Assembly: GCF_902497555.1 (NCBI RefSeq) | Contig: NZ_CABVGP010000003.1 | Span: 62,001-126,000 of the forward strand | Direction of reading: 5' to 3' | Length of the DNA stretch: 64,000 bases | DNA from: Amycolatopsis camponoti | GTDB lineage: Bacteria; Actinomycetota; Actinomycetes; Mycobacteriales; Pseudonocardiaceae | Shown here: one piece after another, positions 1 to 9,700 of the stretch | How the letters are laid out: each line of letters begins with the position of its first letter | How positions within the stretch are numbered: position 1 is the first letter of the stretch | Made by a program: the position numbers and the translations under genes | The notes under the pieces: generated by a model | What the model was told of the DNA's origin: nothing | What the model saw: only the letters and a program-made list of their open reading frames with translations | The model's database searches: none

Positions 1-2
1 GT

Positions 3-509
3 AACGGCTGGCTCGTCGCCCGGCGCCGCAACAACCGCGGCTGGCCGCTCTACTCGGTACGCGACGTCGTCCACCTAGCGCTCACCACGCCGACGCGGAC
101 CGGCGGCCGCCACATGCCGCGAAAGTCTCGGCCGTGGCGCGGTCGACCCCCCGCGTGCCCAAATAGGCCTCGACATGACGGAGACGTGTACCCAAAGCGC
201 GAACGGCCGTACTCAGCCCAGAGGCAGCCGTTTCCTGTCGGTACCGGCCGCTACGGTGTCCAAGGAGGACTTTGTCAGCCTCACCGGACGCGGGTTTGCT
301 GCCCCAGTGAGGCCTGGGCAGCGCCCGCGCCCGGCCCGTCAGATGACGCCCATCTCGTGCAGCTTGAGCAACAAGCCGACCAAGCCGCCTGCTCCCCCGG
401 AGCCGAGCACGATGCCGGTCAACAGCTTGAGCACCTTGTAGGCGTCGGCTCGTTGATCCGGATCGTCCACGAACACGGCAACGTACCCAGCGCAGCCGAG
501 CAACAGTAG
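3..509 (+). CDS. Partial protein with MerR-like HTH tail, 5' end outside window
   Basis: An open frame enters from the left edge and stays open to a stop ending at 509. Its first residues include GWLVARRR and RGWPLYSVRDVV, the pattern seen at the end of MerR/excisionase-like winged HTH domains, where a Gly-Tyr/Trp wing is followed by a DV(V/L) helix. The start lies outside the window. The later part of the frame is Pro/Arg/Gln-rich, resembles no family, and overlaps the more convincing minus-strand gene 339-626, so the true protein may end earlier through a frameshift or the tail may be non-functional. Only the first ~35 residues support a DNA-binding role. Confidence 0.3.
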   Translation, partial: NGWLVARRRNNRGWPLYSVRDVVHLALTTPTRTGGRHMPRKSRPWRGRPPACPNRPRHDGDVYPKRERPYSAQRQPFPVGTGRYGVQGGLCQPHRTRVCCPSEAWAAPAPGPSDDAHLVQLEQQADQAACSPGAEHDAGQQLEHLVGVGSLIRIVHEHGNVPSAAEQQ

Positions 510-626
510 GAACAGCACGGCGTATCCGCCGAGGATCCAGGCCAGCACAATCTCTCCACTCGGCTTGACCAAGGACGCCGCTGGGTTCGGCTTCTCGGTC
601 AAGCACAGGCGGGGTTGGTCCGGCAA
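339..626 (-). CDS. Small two-helix membrane protein, unknown function
   Basis: This 95-residue protein starts at a TTG and has two clear hydrophobic segments: about residues 27-52 (including AWILGGYAVLFLLLLG) and about 67-88 (a Gly-rich helix ending GLLLKLHEMG). A charged linker, DDPDQRADAYK, separates them. The pattern suggests a small integral membrane protein with both helices in the bilayer. I recognise no family. No Shine-Dalgarno site decides the start. It points away from the caspase-STAND genes that begin 700 bp further on, so no shared operon is implied. Confidence 0.55.
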   Translation of the reverse strand: MPDQPRLCLTEKPNPAASLVKPSGEIVLAWILGGYAVLFLLLLGCAGYVAVFVDDPDQRADAYKVLKLLTGIVLGSGGAGGLVGLLLKLHEMGVI

Positions 627-1196
627 ACGGGCGCGCTGTGAACTCGTGTAACCCAGTACCTCATACCGCCATTCGCCGAAATATTAGGCCATTCGGGTTG
701 CAGAGGACGCGATATCACGCACGGTGAGTAATCGCTTTGAGGCATTTTTTCTTACTCTACTCCGGGCACACCTCTTTGCAGGTCAGGAGGGAGGACCGTG
801 CCTAGCTTCGCGACTTCTGGGCCGCGGTGTGGCCGAACCTGGTCGCGAATGTGCCGTGAGTGCCGGTCGCTCTGGCAGTGATGCCACCTGCGCCACCACT
901 TCGCCGACCACCGCGCCCACTTGGCGGCTGACATCGCGGTCCACCACGCCCTCGGGGCCGCCGGGCGACACTCCCGTCGGCCCGAGGACCAACTACTCGA
1001 GGAGGTGACCGGTGAACGCCCTGTGGGGCTCGGCAGTCACTCGCCGACCACGTGAACCCACGAGCGCGAAGAATGACGTAATGGCGCCACAAGCTGCCGG
1101 ACGTAACGGCGCAGCCCCGGCATGCGACTTGCCTACATCCGGCCGGAACGGGGGGGCGACGGTGCCGAGCGTGTGGGACCGACTGTCAGTACCGGA
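627..1196. other. Degenerate non-coding stretch with scattered protein-like fragments
   Basis: No convincing gene is present. Around 810-870 a short plus-strand reading gives LRDFWAAVWPNLVANV, and around 890-1010 another frame gives a His-rich helix-like stretch. These are interrupted by stops and lie in different frames, as expected of a decayed gene. A short T-rich tract occurs near 745-755. The sequence leads directly into the hydrolase remnant at 1197. Confidence 0.4.
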
Positions 1197-1356
1197 GAAG
1201 GTCGTCGTCGCCCTGGAGAAGGACTTCCGGCCAGGGTTCGACCCCAATGTGAACAACGCCGTGGTCCACAACGGAGCCCATGCGCCCTCCGTCACCGCCT
1301 ACCTCACCGACAGACTCACCGGCGCCGCCATAGCGGGAGGTTCGCATGCGCGATGA
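1197..1356 (+). pseudogene. C-terminal remnant of alpha/beta-hydrolase gene
   Basis: The reading frame ending at 1356 encodes about 53 residues homologous to the C-terminus of the intact hydrolase at 5838-6701. Shared blocks include VVALEKD, NAVVHNGAHA, VTAYLTD and LTG(A/T)AIA. Upstream of residue EKVVVALEKD the similarity stops abruptly, and the part carrying the nucleophilic serine is gone. The stop codon overlaps the start of the following caspase-STAND gene by 11 nt (1346-1356), exactly as in the intact pair (6691-6701). This indicates deletion after duplication of a two-gene unit. The remnant may survive only to provide translation initiation for the downstream gene. An open frame reaches back to 1012, but its N-terminal part is unlike any protein. 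Confidence 0.75.
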
Positions 1357-4300
1357 CAGCGAGCCGCGGCGGTATCTGATCGCAACCGCTATCGCGAACT
1401 ACCCGAATCAGCCTAGCTGGAACCGGCCCAGGCTCGGCGCAGCACGCGACGAAATCGTCTGGCTCTTCACGCAGGATCTCGGGTACAAGCACATCAGCGA
1501 CTTAGGTTTGAACCCGACTCGCGGACAGCTGACAACGCTGCTGCGAGACTTCTGCCGGCACAAGGACCGTCGTGAAGACGACCTGTTAGCCGTCTACATC
1601 GGCGGGCACGGCGAAGTCCTCGACGCCACCCATGAGCACGTCCTACTCACCACGGACACGACACCAGACGACATCGAGGACGCGCTGCCGACCGCGGAGC
1701 TGGCCCGCAAGATGCTGCTCGGCACCAAGGTCCGCCGGGTGCTCCTGATGCTGGACACCTGCTACTCCGGCCAGGGCGGCAGTGAACTCACCGCGGCCGC
1801 GATCACCAAGATGACCCGCAACTGGGGCGATGACGACGGGGCAGGCCTGGCCGTCATCACGTCCGCACAGCCGTCCGAGCAAGCCGGAACGGGCGCCTTC
1901 TCACTGCTTCTGCGCGACGCGGTCCGCAGCCTGCCTGTGGCTGGATACAACCCCGCTACGTTGCCACTGGACTCGATCGTCAAGGCCATGAACGCGAACG
2001 CGAGCAAACCCGGCTATCAGACAATCGGACACAGCATCGCTGGCCTGACCGGGGAGGTCCCGCCTTTCCTGCCCAATCCGCGGCGCCACCCGCGGATGAC
2101 TGAGGTCGACCTGTCGATACAGCACGCCAGTGAATTCGAGATTCAGGCCGAACGCCGCGACACGGAGCTTCGGACTCGGCTGCTGGTGCGCGCAATGGGC
2201 GGCAGCAGCCGAGGCAACGGCGGCTGGTGGTTCGCGGGCCGCCGCACCGCGCTACTGGACATCACCGCCTGGCTGCACGCCCCTGATCCGGAGCGGCCAT
2301 TGCAGGTTGTTACCGGTAACCCGGGATCCGGCAAGACCGCTGTTCTCGGTCTGATCGCCACCCTCACCCACCCCCAACGCCGCGCGACCGTTCCGCTGCA
2401 CGCCCTCAGACTTCCCGCTGCAGCCGTGCCCAGGTTAGGCGCAGTCGACGTGGCGATCTACGCCCAGAGCCTGACCACCGACCAAGTCTTGGCCGGCATC
2501 GCTGCCGCCGTGCGTTCCCACGCCAGCACACCTGGCCAGCTCCTGGAGGAGCTCAGCTGCAGGGACACACCGCTGACCGTGCTTATTGACGCCCTCGACG
2601 AAGCTGCCGACCCCGACCACCTCACTCGCCGACTGCTCCGCCCCTTGGTCGATCACGCCGAAGGGCAACTGCGGCTGCTGGTCGGCACCCGGGACTTCCT
2701 GCTCGCCCGCCTCGGCCTGGACCGAGAAGACAGTGTCGACCTAGATGCCGACCGCTACGCCGATCTCGACGCGCTCACCGCCTACGCCGCGCGCGGCCTA
2801 CTCGAAGCCAACCCCAACAGCCCCTACCTCGACGCACCGCCGCCGATGATCCGAGCCGTCGCAGACGCTGTCGCCGCGGCCGCCAACCCCTCGTTTCTGG
2901 TCGCACGGATCACCAGCGCCACCCTCGCCGCGCAGGACGAGGCCGTCGACCCAGCCAATGATGCTTGGCGACGATCATTGCCGGCCTATCCCGGCGATGC
3001 GATGCGCCACGACCTGGAAAGCCGGCTCGGCGCCAATGCCGCCAAGGCGCGCGACCTGCTCCGTCCACTTGCTTTTGCCGAAGGCCAGGGCTTGCCCTGG
3101 GAAGACATTTGGGCTGCCGTGGCCTCCCGCGCGGCCGGTACCACCTATACCGACGACGATCTGTTCTGGCTGCGCGAGCACGCCGGTTCCTACGTCGTGG
3201 AAGCCGCCGAATCCGATCGCTCCACTTACCGGCTCTACCATCGGGCCCTTGCCGACCACCTCCAAGCCGATGTCGACGCCACCGCGATGCATAGGGCCAT
3301 TGCAGAGGTTCTGGTGACCCGAGTTCCGCGTGCGCTCGACGGCCGCCGCGACTGGACGCATGCCCACCCGTACACCCTCCGCCACCTCGCGACCCACGCC
3401 GCGCGAGCCGGCCACATCGACAATCTGGTCGCCGACACTGAGTATCTCGTGCACGCCGAGCCCGATGCGCTCTTGCTGGCTCTACACAAGACCACCACTG
3501 AGACCTGCTCGCGCGCCGCCGCGGTGTACCGCTGCTCCGCCGACATCCATCGTCACCTGCCAGCATCACGCCGTCGCCAGGTTCTTGCTGTCGACGCCGC
3601 CCGCTTCCTGGCCACACAACTCCAACGCGATCTGTGCGCGCTGCTGACGTGGCAACCACGCTGGGCGACTGGACAGCAAGCCGACCCGGCCCTGCACGCG
3701 ACTTTCTCGGGCCATACCGACTGGGTGAGGGCAGCAGCTTGCGGTGCCCTTGATGGTCGCCCGGTCGCCATCACCGGCGGTGATGATAAGACTGTCCGGG
3801 TTTGGGACCTCGCCACCGGCAGCGAGGTCGCCGCCTTCACTGGCCATACCGACTGGGTGAACGCAGTGGCATGTGCTGCCCTTGACGGCCGCCCGGTCGC
3901 CATCACCGGCAGCGACGACGACACGGTGCGGGTCTGGGACCTCGCCACCGCAGGAGAATTGACCACATTTACCGGCCACACCGACTGGGTGAACGCAGTG
4001 GCATGTGCCGCCCTTGACGGCCGCCCGGTCGCCATCACCGGCAGCGACGACTACACGGTGCGGGTCTGGGACCTCGCCACAGGCAGCGAGCTCGCCACCT
4101 TCACCGGCCACACCGGCTCCATCCGCGCGGTGGCCTGCGCTGAGCTTGACGGCCGCCCAGTCGCCATCACGGGCAGCGACGACAAGACCGTGCGGGTCTG
4201 GGACCTCGCCACCGCACAGGAACTAACCACATTCACCGGCCACACCGGCTCCATCCGCGCGGTGGCCTGCGCTGAGCTTGACGGCCGCCCAGTCGCCATC

Positions 4301-5524
4301 ACGGGCAGCGACGACAAGACCGTGCGGGTCTGGGACCTCGCCACCGCACAGGAACTAACCACATTCACCGGCCACACCGGCTCCATCCGCGCGGTGGCCT
4401 GCGCTGAGCTTGACGGCCGCCCAGTCGCCATCACGGGCAGCGACGACAAGACCGTGCGGGTCTGGGACCTCGCCACCGCACAGGAACTAACCACATTCAC
4501 CGGCCACACCGACTGGGTGAACGCAGTGGCATGTGCTGCCCTTGACCGCCGCCCGGTCGCTGTCACCGTCGGTGACGATGCGACTGCGCGGGTTTGGCGA
4601 TTGCCCATCGAAGCTGTCGTTTTGCCTGCAGGTCCCGGTCACTCTGCCGATATCCGTGCTGAGACAAGCTGCGTGCTTGATGGCTGTCCGGTCGCGATCA
4701 CCGCTGGCGACGACAAGTCCGTGCGGGTCTGGGACCTCGCTACCGGCAGCGAGCTCGCCATCTTCACCGGCCACACCGGCTCCGTCCGCGCGGTGGCTTG
4801 CGCTGAGCTTGACGGCCACCCAGTCGCCATCACTGCCAGCAGCGACAAGACTGCGCGGGTCTGGGACCTCGCCACCGGCAGCGAGCTCGCCACCTTCACC
4901 GGCCACACCGGCCCGGTCCGCGCGGTGGCCTGCGCTGAGCTTGATGGCCGCTCTGTCGCTGTGACCGGCGACGACAAGACCACGCATGTGTGGGACATAG
5001 CCACGGCAGAGGAACTCGACTATTTCACCGGCCGCCACACCGGTTGGGCGAAGCAGTTGGCTTGTGCTGAGCTCGGTGGTCGCTCGGTCGCCGTTGCCGT
5101 CGGGGGCGACGGGGCCGTACCGGTCTGGGACCTAGCCACCGGCAGTCAGCTTGCCATTTTCACCGGCCACACCGGCTCCGTCCACGCGGTGGCTTGCGCC
5201 GAGCTTGACGGCCACCCAGTCGCCATCACCGCCGGCGATGACAAGATCGTGCGAGTGTGGAACCTTGCCACCGCGGAGGAACTGACCACGTTCACCGGCC
5301 ACACCGGCTCGGTGCACGCGGTGGCCTCCGGCGTTCTTGATGGCCGCCCGATAGCCGTTACCGCCAGCGACAAGATCGCGCGGGTGTGGGACCTCGCCAC
5401 CGCGAAGGAGCTCGCCGTCTGCGACCTCCGCAATATCGGCCGTGTCGCGATTGGACCTGGCGGTGAACTCATGATCACAGCAGGCTGGGACCTCGTCGTC
5501 CTCGACCGTATCGGGAACTCATGA
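1346..5524 (+). CDS. Caspase-like peptidase - STAND NTPase - WD40 receptor-like protein (copy 1)
   Basis: The 1392-residue protein has three parts. Residues ~8-240 form a peptidase C14 (caspase/metacaspase-like) domain, with the catalytic histidine in GGHGE (H88) and the catalytic cysteine in DTCYSG (C139). Residues ~300-560 form a P-loop NTPase with Walker A GNPGSGKT (324-331) and Walker B VLIDALDEA (412-420), typical of STAND/NACHT proteins, followed by a helical region. From residue ~789 to the end are fourteen WD40 repeats of 42-44 residues, consistent with two seven-bladed propellers. Repeats 4-6 are identical at the DNA level. In this architecture the propellers are expected to sense a ligand, the NTPase to oligomerise and the caspase to be the proteolytic output; that is family knowledge. 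The target is unknown. The start overlaps the hydrolase remnant by 11 nt, suggesting translational coupling. Confidence 0.93.
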   Translation: MRDDSEPRRYLIATAIANYPNQPSWNRPRLGAARDEIVWLFTQDLGYKHISDLGLNPTRGQLTTLLRDFCRHKDRREDDLLAVYIGGHGEVLDATHEHVLLTTDTTPDDIEDALPTAELARKMLLGTKVRRVLLMLDTCYSGQGGSELTAAAITKMTRNWGDDDGAGLAVITSAQPSEQAGTGAFSLLLRDAVRSLPVAGYNPATLPLDSIVKAMNANASKPGYQTIGHSIAGLTGEVPPFLPNPRRHPRMTEVDLSIQHASEFEIQAERRDTELRTRLLVRAMGGSSRGNGGWWFAGRRTALLDITAWLHAPDPERPLQVVTGNPGSGKTAVLGLIATLTHPQRRATVPLHALRLPAAAVPRLGAVDVAIYAQSLTTDQVLAGIAAAVRSHASTPGQLLEELSCRDTPLTVLIDALDEAADPDHLTRRLLRPLVDHAEGQLRLLVGTRDFLLARLGLDREDSVDLDADRYADLDALTAYAARGLLEANPNSPYLDAPPPMIRAVADAVAAAANPSFLVARITSATLAAQDEAVDPANDAWRRSLPAYPGDAMRHDLESRLGANAAKARDLLRPLAFAEGQGLPWEDIWAAVASRAAGTTYTDDDLFWLREHAGSYVVEAAESDRSTYRLYHRALADHLQADVDATAMHRAIAEVLVTRVPRALDGRRDWTHAHPYTLRHLATHAARAGHIDNLVADTEYLVHAEPDALLLALHKTTTETCSRAAAVYRCSADIHRHLPASRRRQVLAVDAARFLATQLQRDLCALLTWQPRWATGQQADPALHATFSGHTDWVRAAACGALDGRPVAITGGDDKTVRVWDLATGSEVAAFTGHTDWVNAVACAALDGRPVAITGSDDDTVRVWDLATAGELTTFTGHTDWVNAVACAALDGRPVAITGSDDYTVRVWDLATGSELATFTGHTGSIRAVACAELDGRPVAITGSDDKTVRVWDLATAQELTTFTGHTGSIRAVACAELDGRPVAITGSDDKTVRVWDLATAQELTTFTGHTGSIRAVACAELDGRPVAITGSDDKTVRVWDLATAQELTTFTGHTDWVNAVACAALDRRPVAVTVGDDATARVWRLPIEAVVLPAGPGHSADIRAETSCVLDGCPVAITAGDDKSVRVWDLATGSELAIFTGHTGSVRAVACAELDGHPVAITASSDKTARVWDLATGSELATFTGHTGPVRAVACAELDGRSVAVTGDDKTTHVWDIATAEELDYFTGRHTGWAKQLACAELGGRSVAVAVGGDGAVPVWDLATGSQLAIFTGHTGSVHAVACAELDGHPVAITAGDDKIVRVWNLATAEELTTFTGHTGSVHAVASGVLDGRPIAVTASDKIARVWDLATAKELAVCDLRNIGRVAIGPGGELMITAGWDLVVLDRIGNS
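3710..5503 (+). repeat. Fourteen WD40 repeats, copy 1
   Basis: The region codes for fourteen consecutive WD40 units with the recurring elements GHT, AVAC, LDGRPVAI and VRVWDLAT. Unit 7 ends atypically (RVWRLP) and is followed by a longer linker before unit 8, which marks the boundary between two sets of seven. The last unit is divergent (GPGGELMITAGWDL). Differences between units cluster just after the GH dipeptide and around the SDDxT turn. Confidence 0.85.
4106..4501 (+). repeat. Three perfect tandem copies of a 132-bp WD40 unit
   Basis: Copies at 4106-4237, 4238-4369 and 4370-4501 read as identical base for base, each encoding one 44-residue WD40 repeat beginning GHTGSIRAVAC. Such identity, including third codon positions, shows very recent unit duplication or gene conversion inside the gene. 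Confidence 0.95.
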
Positions 5525-5837
5525 ATTGACTCGGTCAATACATGGCCACGAGTCCAGTTTCCCGTTTCATGTTTGCAAACCGTTACTCTCGAACGGAACG
5601 TTGTTCGAATCATTGCAGATTGCGCTGGGGTCGGGCCTATACTCGAGCGTGCACTATTCCCTGAGGGTGCCCTGGGCACCTGCGGCACTTGGTTCGACAC
5701 GGCGCACCTCGATCGCGCTATCGAAACGCTGGGCCATTCGAGTGTTCGATAGTCCGGGCAGGAACGGGTACGCCGTAGCCGACGATCACTAGCCGTAGCG
5801 TGCCGTGAAGTGGTGTGCACTCGTGTTGGGAGGCATG
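5525..5837 (+). promoter_or_regulatory. Intergenic region with candidate promoter and inverted repeat
   Basis: No gene is evident between the first receptor gene and the intact hydrolase. A small hairpin, ATTGAC-TCG-GTCAAT (5525-5539), follows the stop codon. At 5589-5608 there is an inverted repeat, TCGAAC-N8-GTTCGA. Just downstream, TTGCAG (5613-5618) and TATACT (5638-5643) could be a -35/-10 pair with a long 19-bp spacer. Together these could form a regulated promoter for the hydrolase and second receptor gene. The LexA-like half sites are 8 rather than 4 bp apart, so this is not a standard SOS box. Confidence 0.35.
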
Positions 5838-6701
5838 ATGGGGCGGATCGTCTGCGTGCACGGCATCGGCCAGCACGCGGTCGGCGAGGAACTGCTGCTC
5901 CGCGACTGGCAGCCGGCCCTGCTGGACGGACTCACTCGCGCCGACCATCGCGACGCCGTTAACGCCAGCGACGTCGCGATGGCGTTCTACGGGCATCTGT
6001 TCCGCCCAGCCGGGGAACGCCTGGCCGTCGGCGATCCGTTCTTCACCGCCGACGACGTCGAAACAGGCCTCGAGGAGGACCTCTTGCTGGCGTGGTGGAC
6101 GGAGGCCGCGCGGGTGGATCCGAAAGTCGCGCCACCGGGAGCGGACACGCTCGTGCGCGTACCCGGCTCGGTGCAGGCGGCGCTCCGGCAGCTGTCCCGT
6201 TCCCGCTTTTTCGGTGGCCTGGCTTTGCGAGCGATGGTGTTCGACCTCAAACAGGTCAGCCGCTACCTCCGCGATCCGCACCTACGGGAGGCGGCGCAAG
6301 CCACGGTGGGGAAGCTGATCACCGAGGACACCCGGGTAGTGGTGGCGCATTCGCTGGGGTCGGTGGTGGCCTACGAAACGCTCGCGGCGATGCCCGGCCA
6401 TCAGGTGCGAGCGCTGGTGACACTGGGGTCGCCGCTGGGGATCGCGAACCTGATCTTCGACCGGCTAGAACCGGCGCCCCGCGACGGGCTCGGCGCCTGG
6501 CCCGGCTCCGACGACCTGACTTGGACGAACATCGCCGACCACGGCGACGTCGTCGCGCTGGAAAAAGACCTGCGCCCCCGGTTCGGGCCGCGGGTGGACA
6601 ACGCCGTCGTGCACAACGGCGCCCACGCCCACGCCGTCACCGCCTACCTCACCGACAAGCTCACCGGAACCGCGATCGCGGACGGCCTGCATGTCCGCTG
6701 A
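5838..6701 (+). CDS. Alpha/beta-hydrolase (esterase/lipase-like) paired with caspase-STAND gene
   Basis: The protein is about 287 residues long when started at the ATG at 5838, which has GGGAGG 4 nt upstream; an in-frame ATG at 5835 is too close to that site. VCVHGIGQ near the N-terminus is the oxyanion-hole strand-turn of alpha/beta-hydrolases, and AHSLGS (S172) is the nucleophile elbow. The C-terminal VVHNGAHAH carries a plausible catalytic histidine. There is no signal peptide, so it should act in the cytoplasm, possibly on lipids or esters. Its stop overlaps the start of the next gene by 11 nt, indicating coupled production. A truncated homologue sits in the same place before the first receptor gene. 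A role as partner or second effector of the caspase-STAND protein is inferred from this linkage. Confidence 0.85.
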   Translation: MGRIVCVHGIGQHAVGEELLLRDWQPALLDGLTRADHRDAVNASDVAMAFYGHLFRPAGERLAVGDPFFTADDVETGLEEDLLLAWWTEAARVDPKVAPPGADTLVRVPGSVQAALRQLSRSRFFGGLALRAMVFDLKQVSRYLRDPHLREAAQATVGKLITEDTRVVVAHSLGSVVAYETLAAMPGHQVRALVTLGSPLGIANLIFDRLEPAPRDGLGAWPGSDDLTWTNIADHGDVVALEKDLRPRFGPRVDNAVVHNGAHAHAVTAYLTDKLTGTAIADGLHVR

Positions 6702-9700
6702 CACCACGCGACCGCGCCGCTACCTGATCGCCACCGCGATCGCCCACTACCCGAACGCCCCGCAGTTGGACAAACCCGGCCTAGTCGAGGCCCGTGACCA
6801 GATCATCACCCTGTTCACCGAGGATCTCGGCTACGAGCACGTCCACACCCTCGGCCTCGACCCGACCCGAGAGCAGCTGCCCCGCCTGCTGCGCGCCTTC
6901 TGCCGTGACGAGGCCCGGCATCCTGAGGACATCGTGGCCGTCTACATCACCGGCCACGGCGAAGTCCTCGACGACACCCACGAACACGTCCTACTGACCT
7001 CCGACGCCGATCCCGACGACGTCGAAGACGCGATGCGCACCGCACACCTGGCTCAGAAAATGCTCCACGGAACCCGGGTCCGGCGGGTGCTGCTGATGCT
7101 GGACACCTGCTACTCCGGCCACGGCGGCAACGAACTCACTGCCGCAGCCATCACCGCCATGACGCAGAGGTGGGGCGACGAACCCGGATCCGGGCTGGCC
7201 GTCATCACCTCCGCCCAGCCAGCCCAGCAAGCCGAAACCGGCGCCTTCCCACGCCTGCTGCGCGACGCGATCCAAGCACTGCCGACCGCCGGGTCCAACC
7301 CGGCCGCGTTACCCCTGGACGCTCTCGTGGCCGCGATGAACACCAACGCGAGCCGGCCTGGCTACCAGACCATCGGGTACGGCGTCACCGGGCTGACCGG
7401 CGAGATCCCGCCGTTCCTCCCCAACCCCCGCCACGACCTGCAGATGACCGAGGTCGACCTGGCCATCCAGCAGGCCAGGGAGTTCGAGACGCAGGCCGAC
7501 CGCCGCGACACCGAACTGCGGACCCGGTTGCTGGTGCGGGCGATGGGCGGCAGTAGCAACGGCACCGGCGGCTGGTGGTTCGCCGGCCGGCACGCCGCAC
7601 TGCTCGAAGTCACCGCCTGGCTGCGGCATCCGAACCCGGCGCGGCCGCTGCAGGTCGTCACCGGCAACCCCGGATCCGGGAAGACCGCCGTCCTCGGCCT
7701 CATCGCCACCCTCACCCACCCCGAGCGCCGGGCCACGGTTCCCCTGCACAGCCTCGCGCTCCCCGCTGCCGCGGTCCCACAGGTCGGGGCGGTGGATGTC
7801 GCGATCTACGCGCAGAGCCTGACCACCGACCAGGTGCTGGCCGGGATCGCCGCCGCCGTGCACTCCCGCGCCGACACCCCCGGCCGGCTCCTGGATGACC
7901 TCCTCGGCCGGGACACACCGTTGACGGTTCTCGTCGACGCCCTCGACGAAGCCAGCGACCCCGACCACCTCGTTCGCAGCCTGCTGCGCCCACTAGCCGA
8001 ACACGCGGCAGGACGGCTGCGGCTGCTGCTGGGCACCCGGGACTTCCTACTCGACCTGCTCGGCCTGCGCCGCGACACTGCCATCGATCTGGACGCCGAC
8101 CGCTACGCCGACCCTCTCGCCCTGACCACCTACGCCGCTCGTGGCCTGCTCGAGGCCCATCCCGACAGCCCCTACCGCGATCAGCCACCGGAGCTGCTGC
8201 GCGCCGTCGCCGACGCCGTCGCCACGGCCGCGCACCCCTCGTTCCTGGTCGCACGGATCACCAGCGCCACCCTCGCTGCGCAACCCGACGCCGCCGACCC
8301 ACGCGATCCGGCCTGGCGCCGGAGCTTGCCGCGGCTGCCGGGCGAGGCGATGCGCCGCGACCTGGATACCAGACTCGGCCGCAAAGCGGCCATGGTGCGA
8401 GACCTGCTGCGCCCGCTGGCCTTCGCCGAAGGCCAAGGCCTGCCCTGGGAGGACATCTGGGCCGCCGTCGCCTCCCGTGCGGCCGGCGCCTCATATACCG
8501 ACGACGACCTGTTCTGGCTGCGCAGGCATGCCGGGTCCTACGTCGTCGAAGCCACCGAAGGCGGCCATTCCACCTACCGGCTTTACCACCGGGCCCTCGC
8601 CGACTACCTTCGCGAGGACGTCGACGCGACCGCCGCTCACAAGGCCATCGTCGACGTACTGCTGACCCGGGTACCGCGCGCACTCGCCGGGTCTCGGGAC
8701 TGGACGCGCGCGCACCCTTACACGCTGCGCCACCTCGCCACCCACGCCGCCCTCGCCGGTGAGATCGACGCGCTCGTCGCCGACACTGAGTACCTGGTCC
8801 ACGCCGAGCCTGGCACGCTCCTGCCGGCCCTGCACCGGACCAGCACAGATGCCGCGGCGCTTATCGCTGCGGTCTACCGCTGCTCCGCAGATACCCATCG
8901 CCAGCTGCCGCCGCTAGGACGTCGACAGCTGCTGGCCGCCGATGCCGCCCGCTTCCGGGCCACACGGCTTCACCACGAGTTATCTGCACCGCTGGTGTGG
9001 CGGCCACGCTGGGCGACCGGAGGGCAAACGACCCACGCCCTCCACACCACCCTCACCGGCGCTGTTGTAGCGGTGGCGTGCAGCACCCTCGACGGCCGCC
9101 CAGTCGCCGTCACCACCAGCCACGACGGGACTGCGTGGGTCTGGGACCTCGCTACCGGCACCACCATCACCACCTTCACCGGCCACGCCGGCGCGGTAGT
9201 GGCGGTGGCCTGCAGCACCCTCGACGGCCGACCGGTCGCCGTCACCACCAGCGACGACGACACCACGCGGGTCTGGGACCTCGCTACCGGCACCACCATC
9301 ACCACCTTCACCGGCCACATCGGCGCGGTGGTGGCGGTGGCCTGCAGCACCCTCAACGGGCGTCCGGTTGCTGTCACCGGCGGCTCCGACGGGACTGCGT
9401 GGGTCTGGGACCTCGCTACCGGCACCACCATCACCACCTTCACCGGCCACGCCGGCGCGGTAGTGGCGGTGGCCTGCAGCACCCTCAACGGGCGTCCGCT
9501 TGCCGTCACCGGCGGCTCCGACCAGACCGCACGGGTCTGGGACCTCGCTACCGGCACCACCATCACCACCACCGGCCACAGCAGCCCGGTACTGGCGGTG
9601 GCCTGCAGCACCCTCAACGGCCACCCAGTCGACGTCACTGTCGGCCACGACGCTGCGCGGGTCTGGGACCTTGCCACCGGCACCACCATCACCACCTTCA

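Noticed and set aside
4106-4501. CRISPR-like direct repeats
   Set aside because: The repeats are contiguous, 132 bp long, without spacers, and encode WD40 units. No CRISPR array was seen anywhere in the window.
3553-5038. Several long minus-strand open frames with repeated motifs
   Set aside because: They are antisense shadows of the WD40 repeats; the periodicity reflects the repeats of the real gene.
5589-5608. LexA SOS box
   Set aside because: The half sites TCGAAC and GTTCGA are 8 bp apart instead of 4, so it is reported only as a generic inverted repeat.
5526-5792. 88-residue plus-strand frame between receptor gene and hydrolase
   Set aside because: It has no ribosome-binding site or family resemblance, and it covers the promoter-like elements at 5589-5643.
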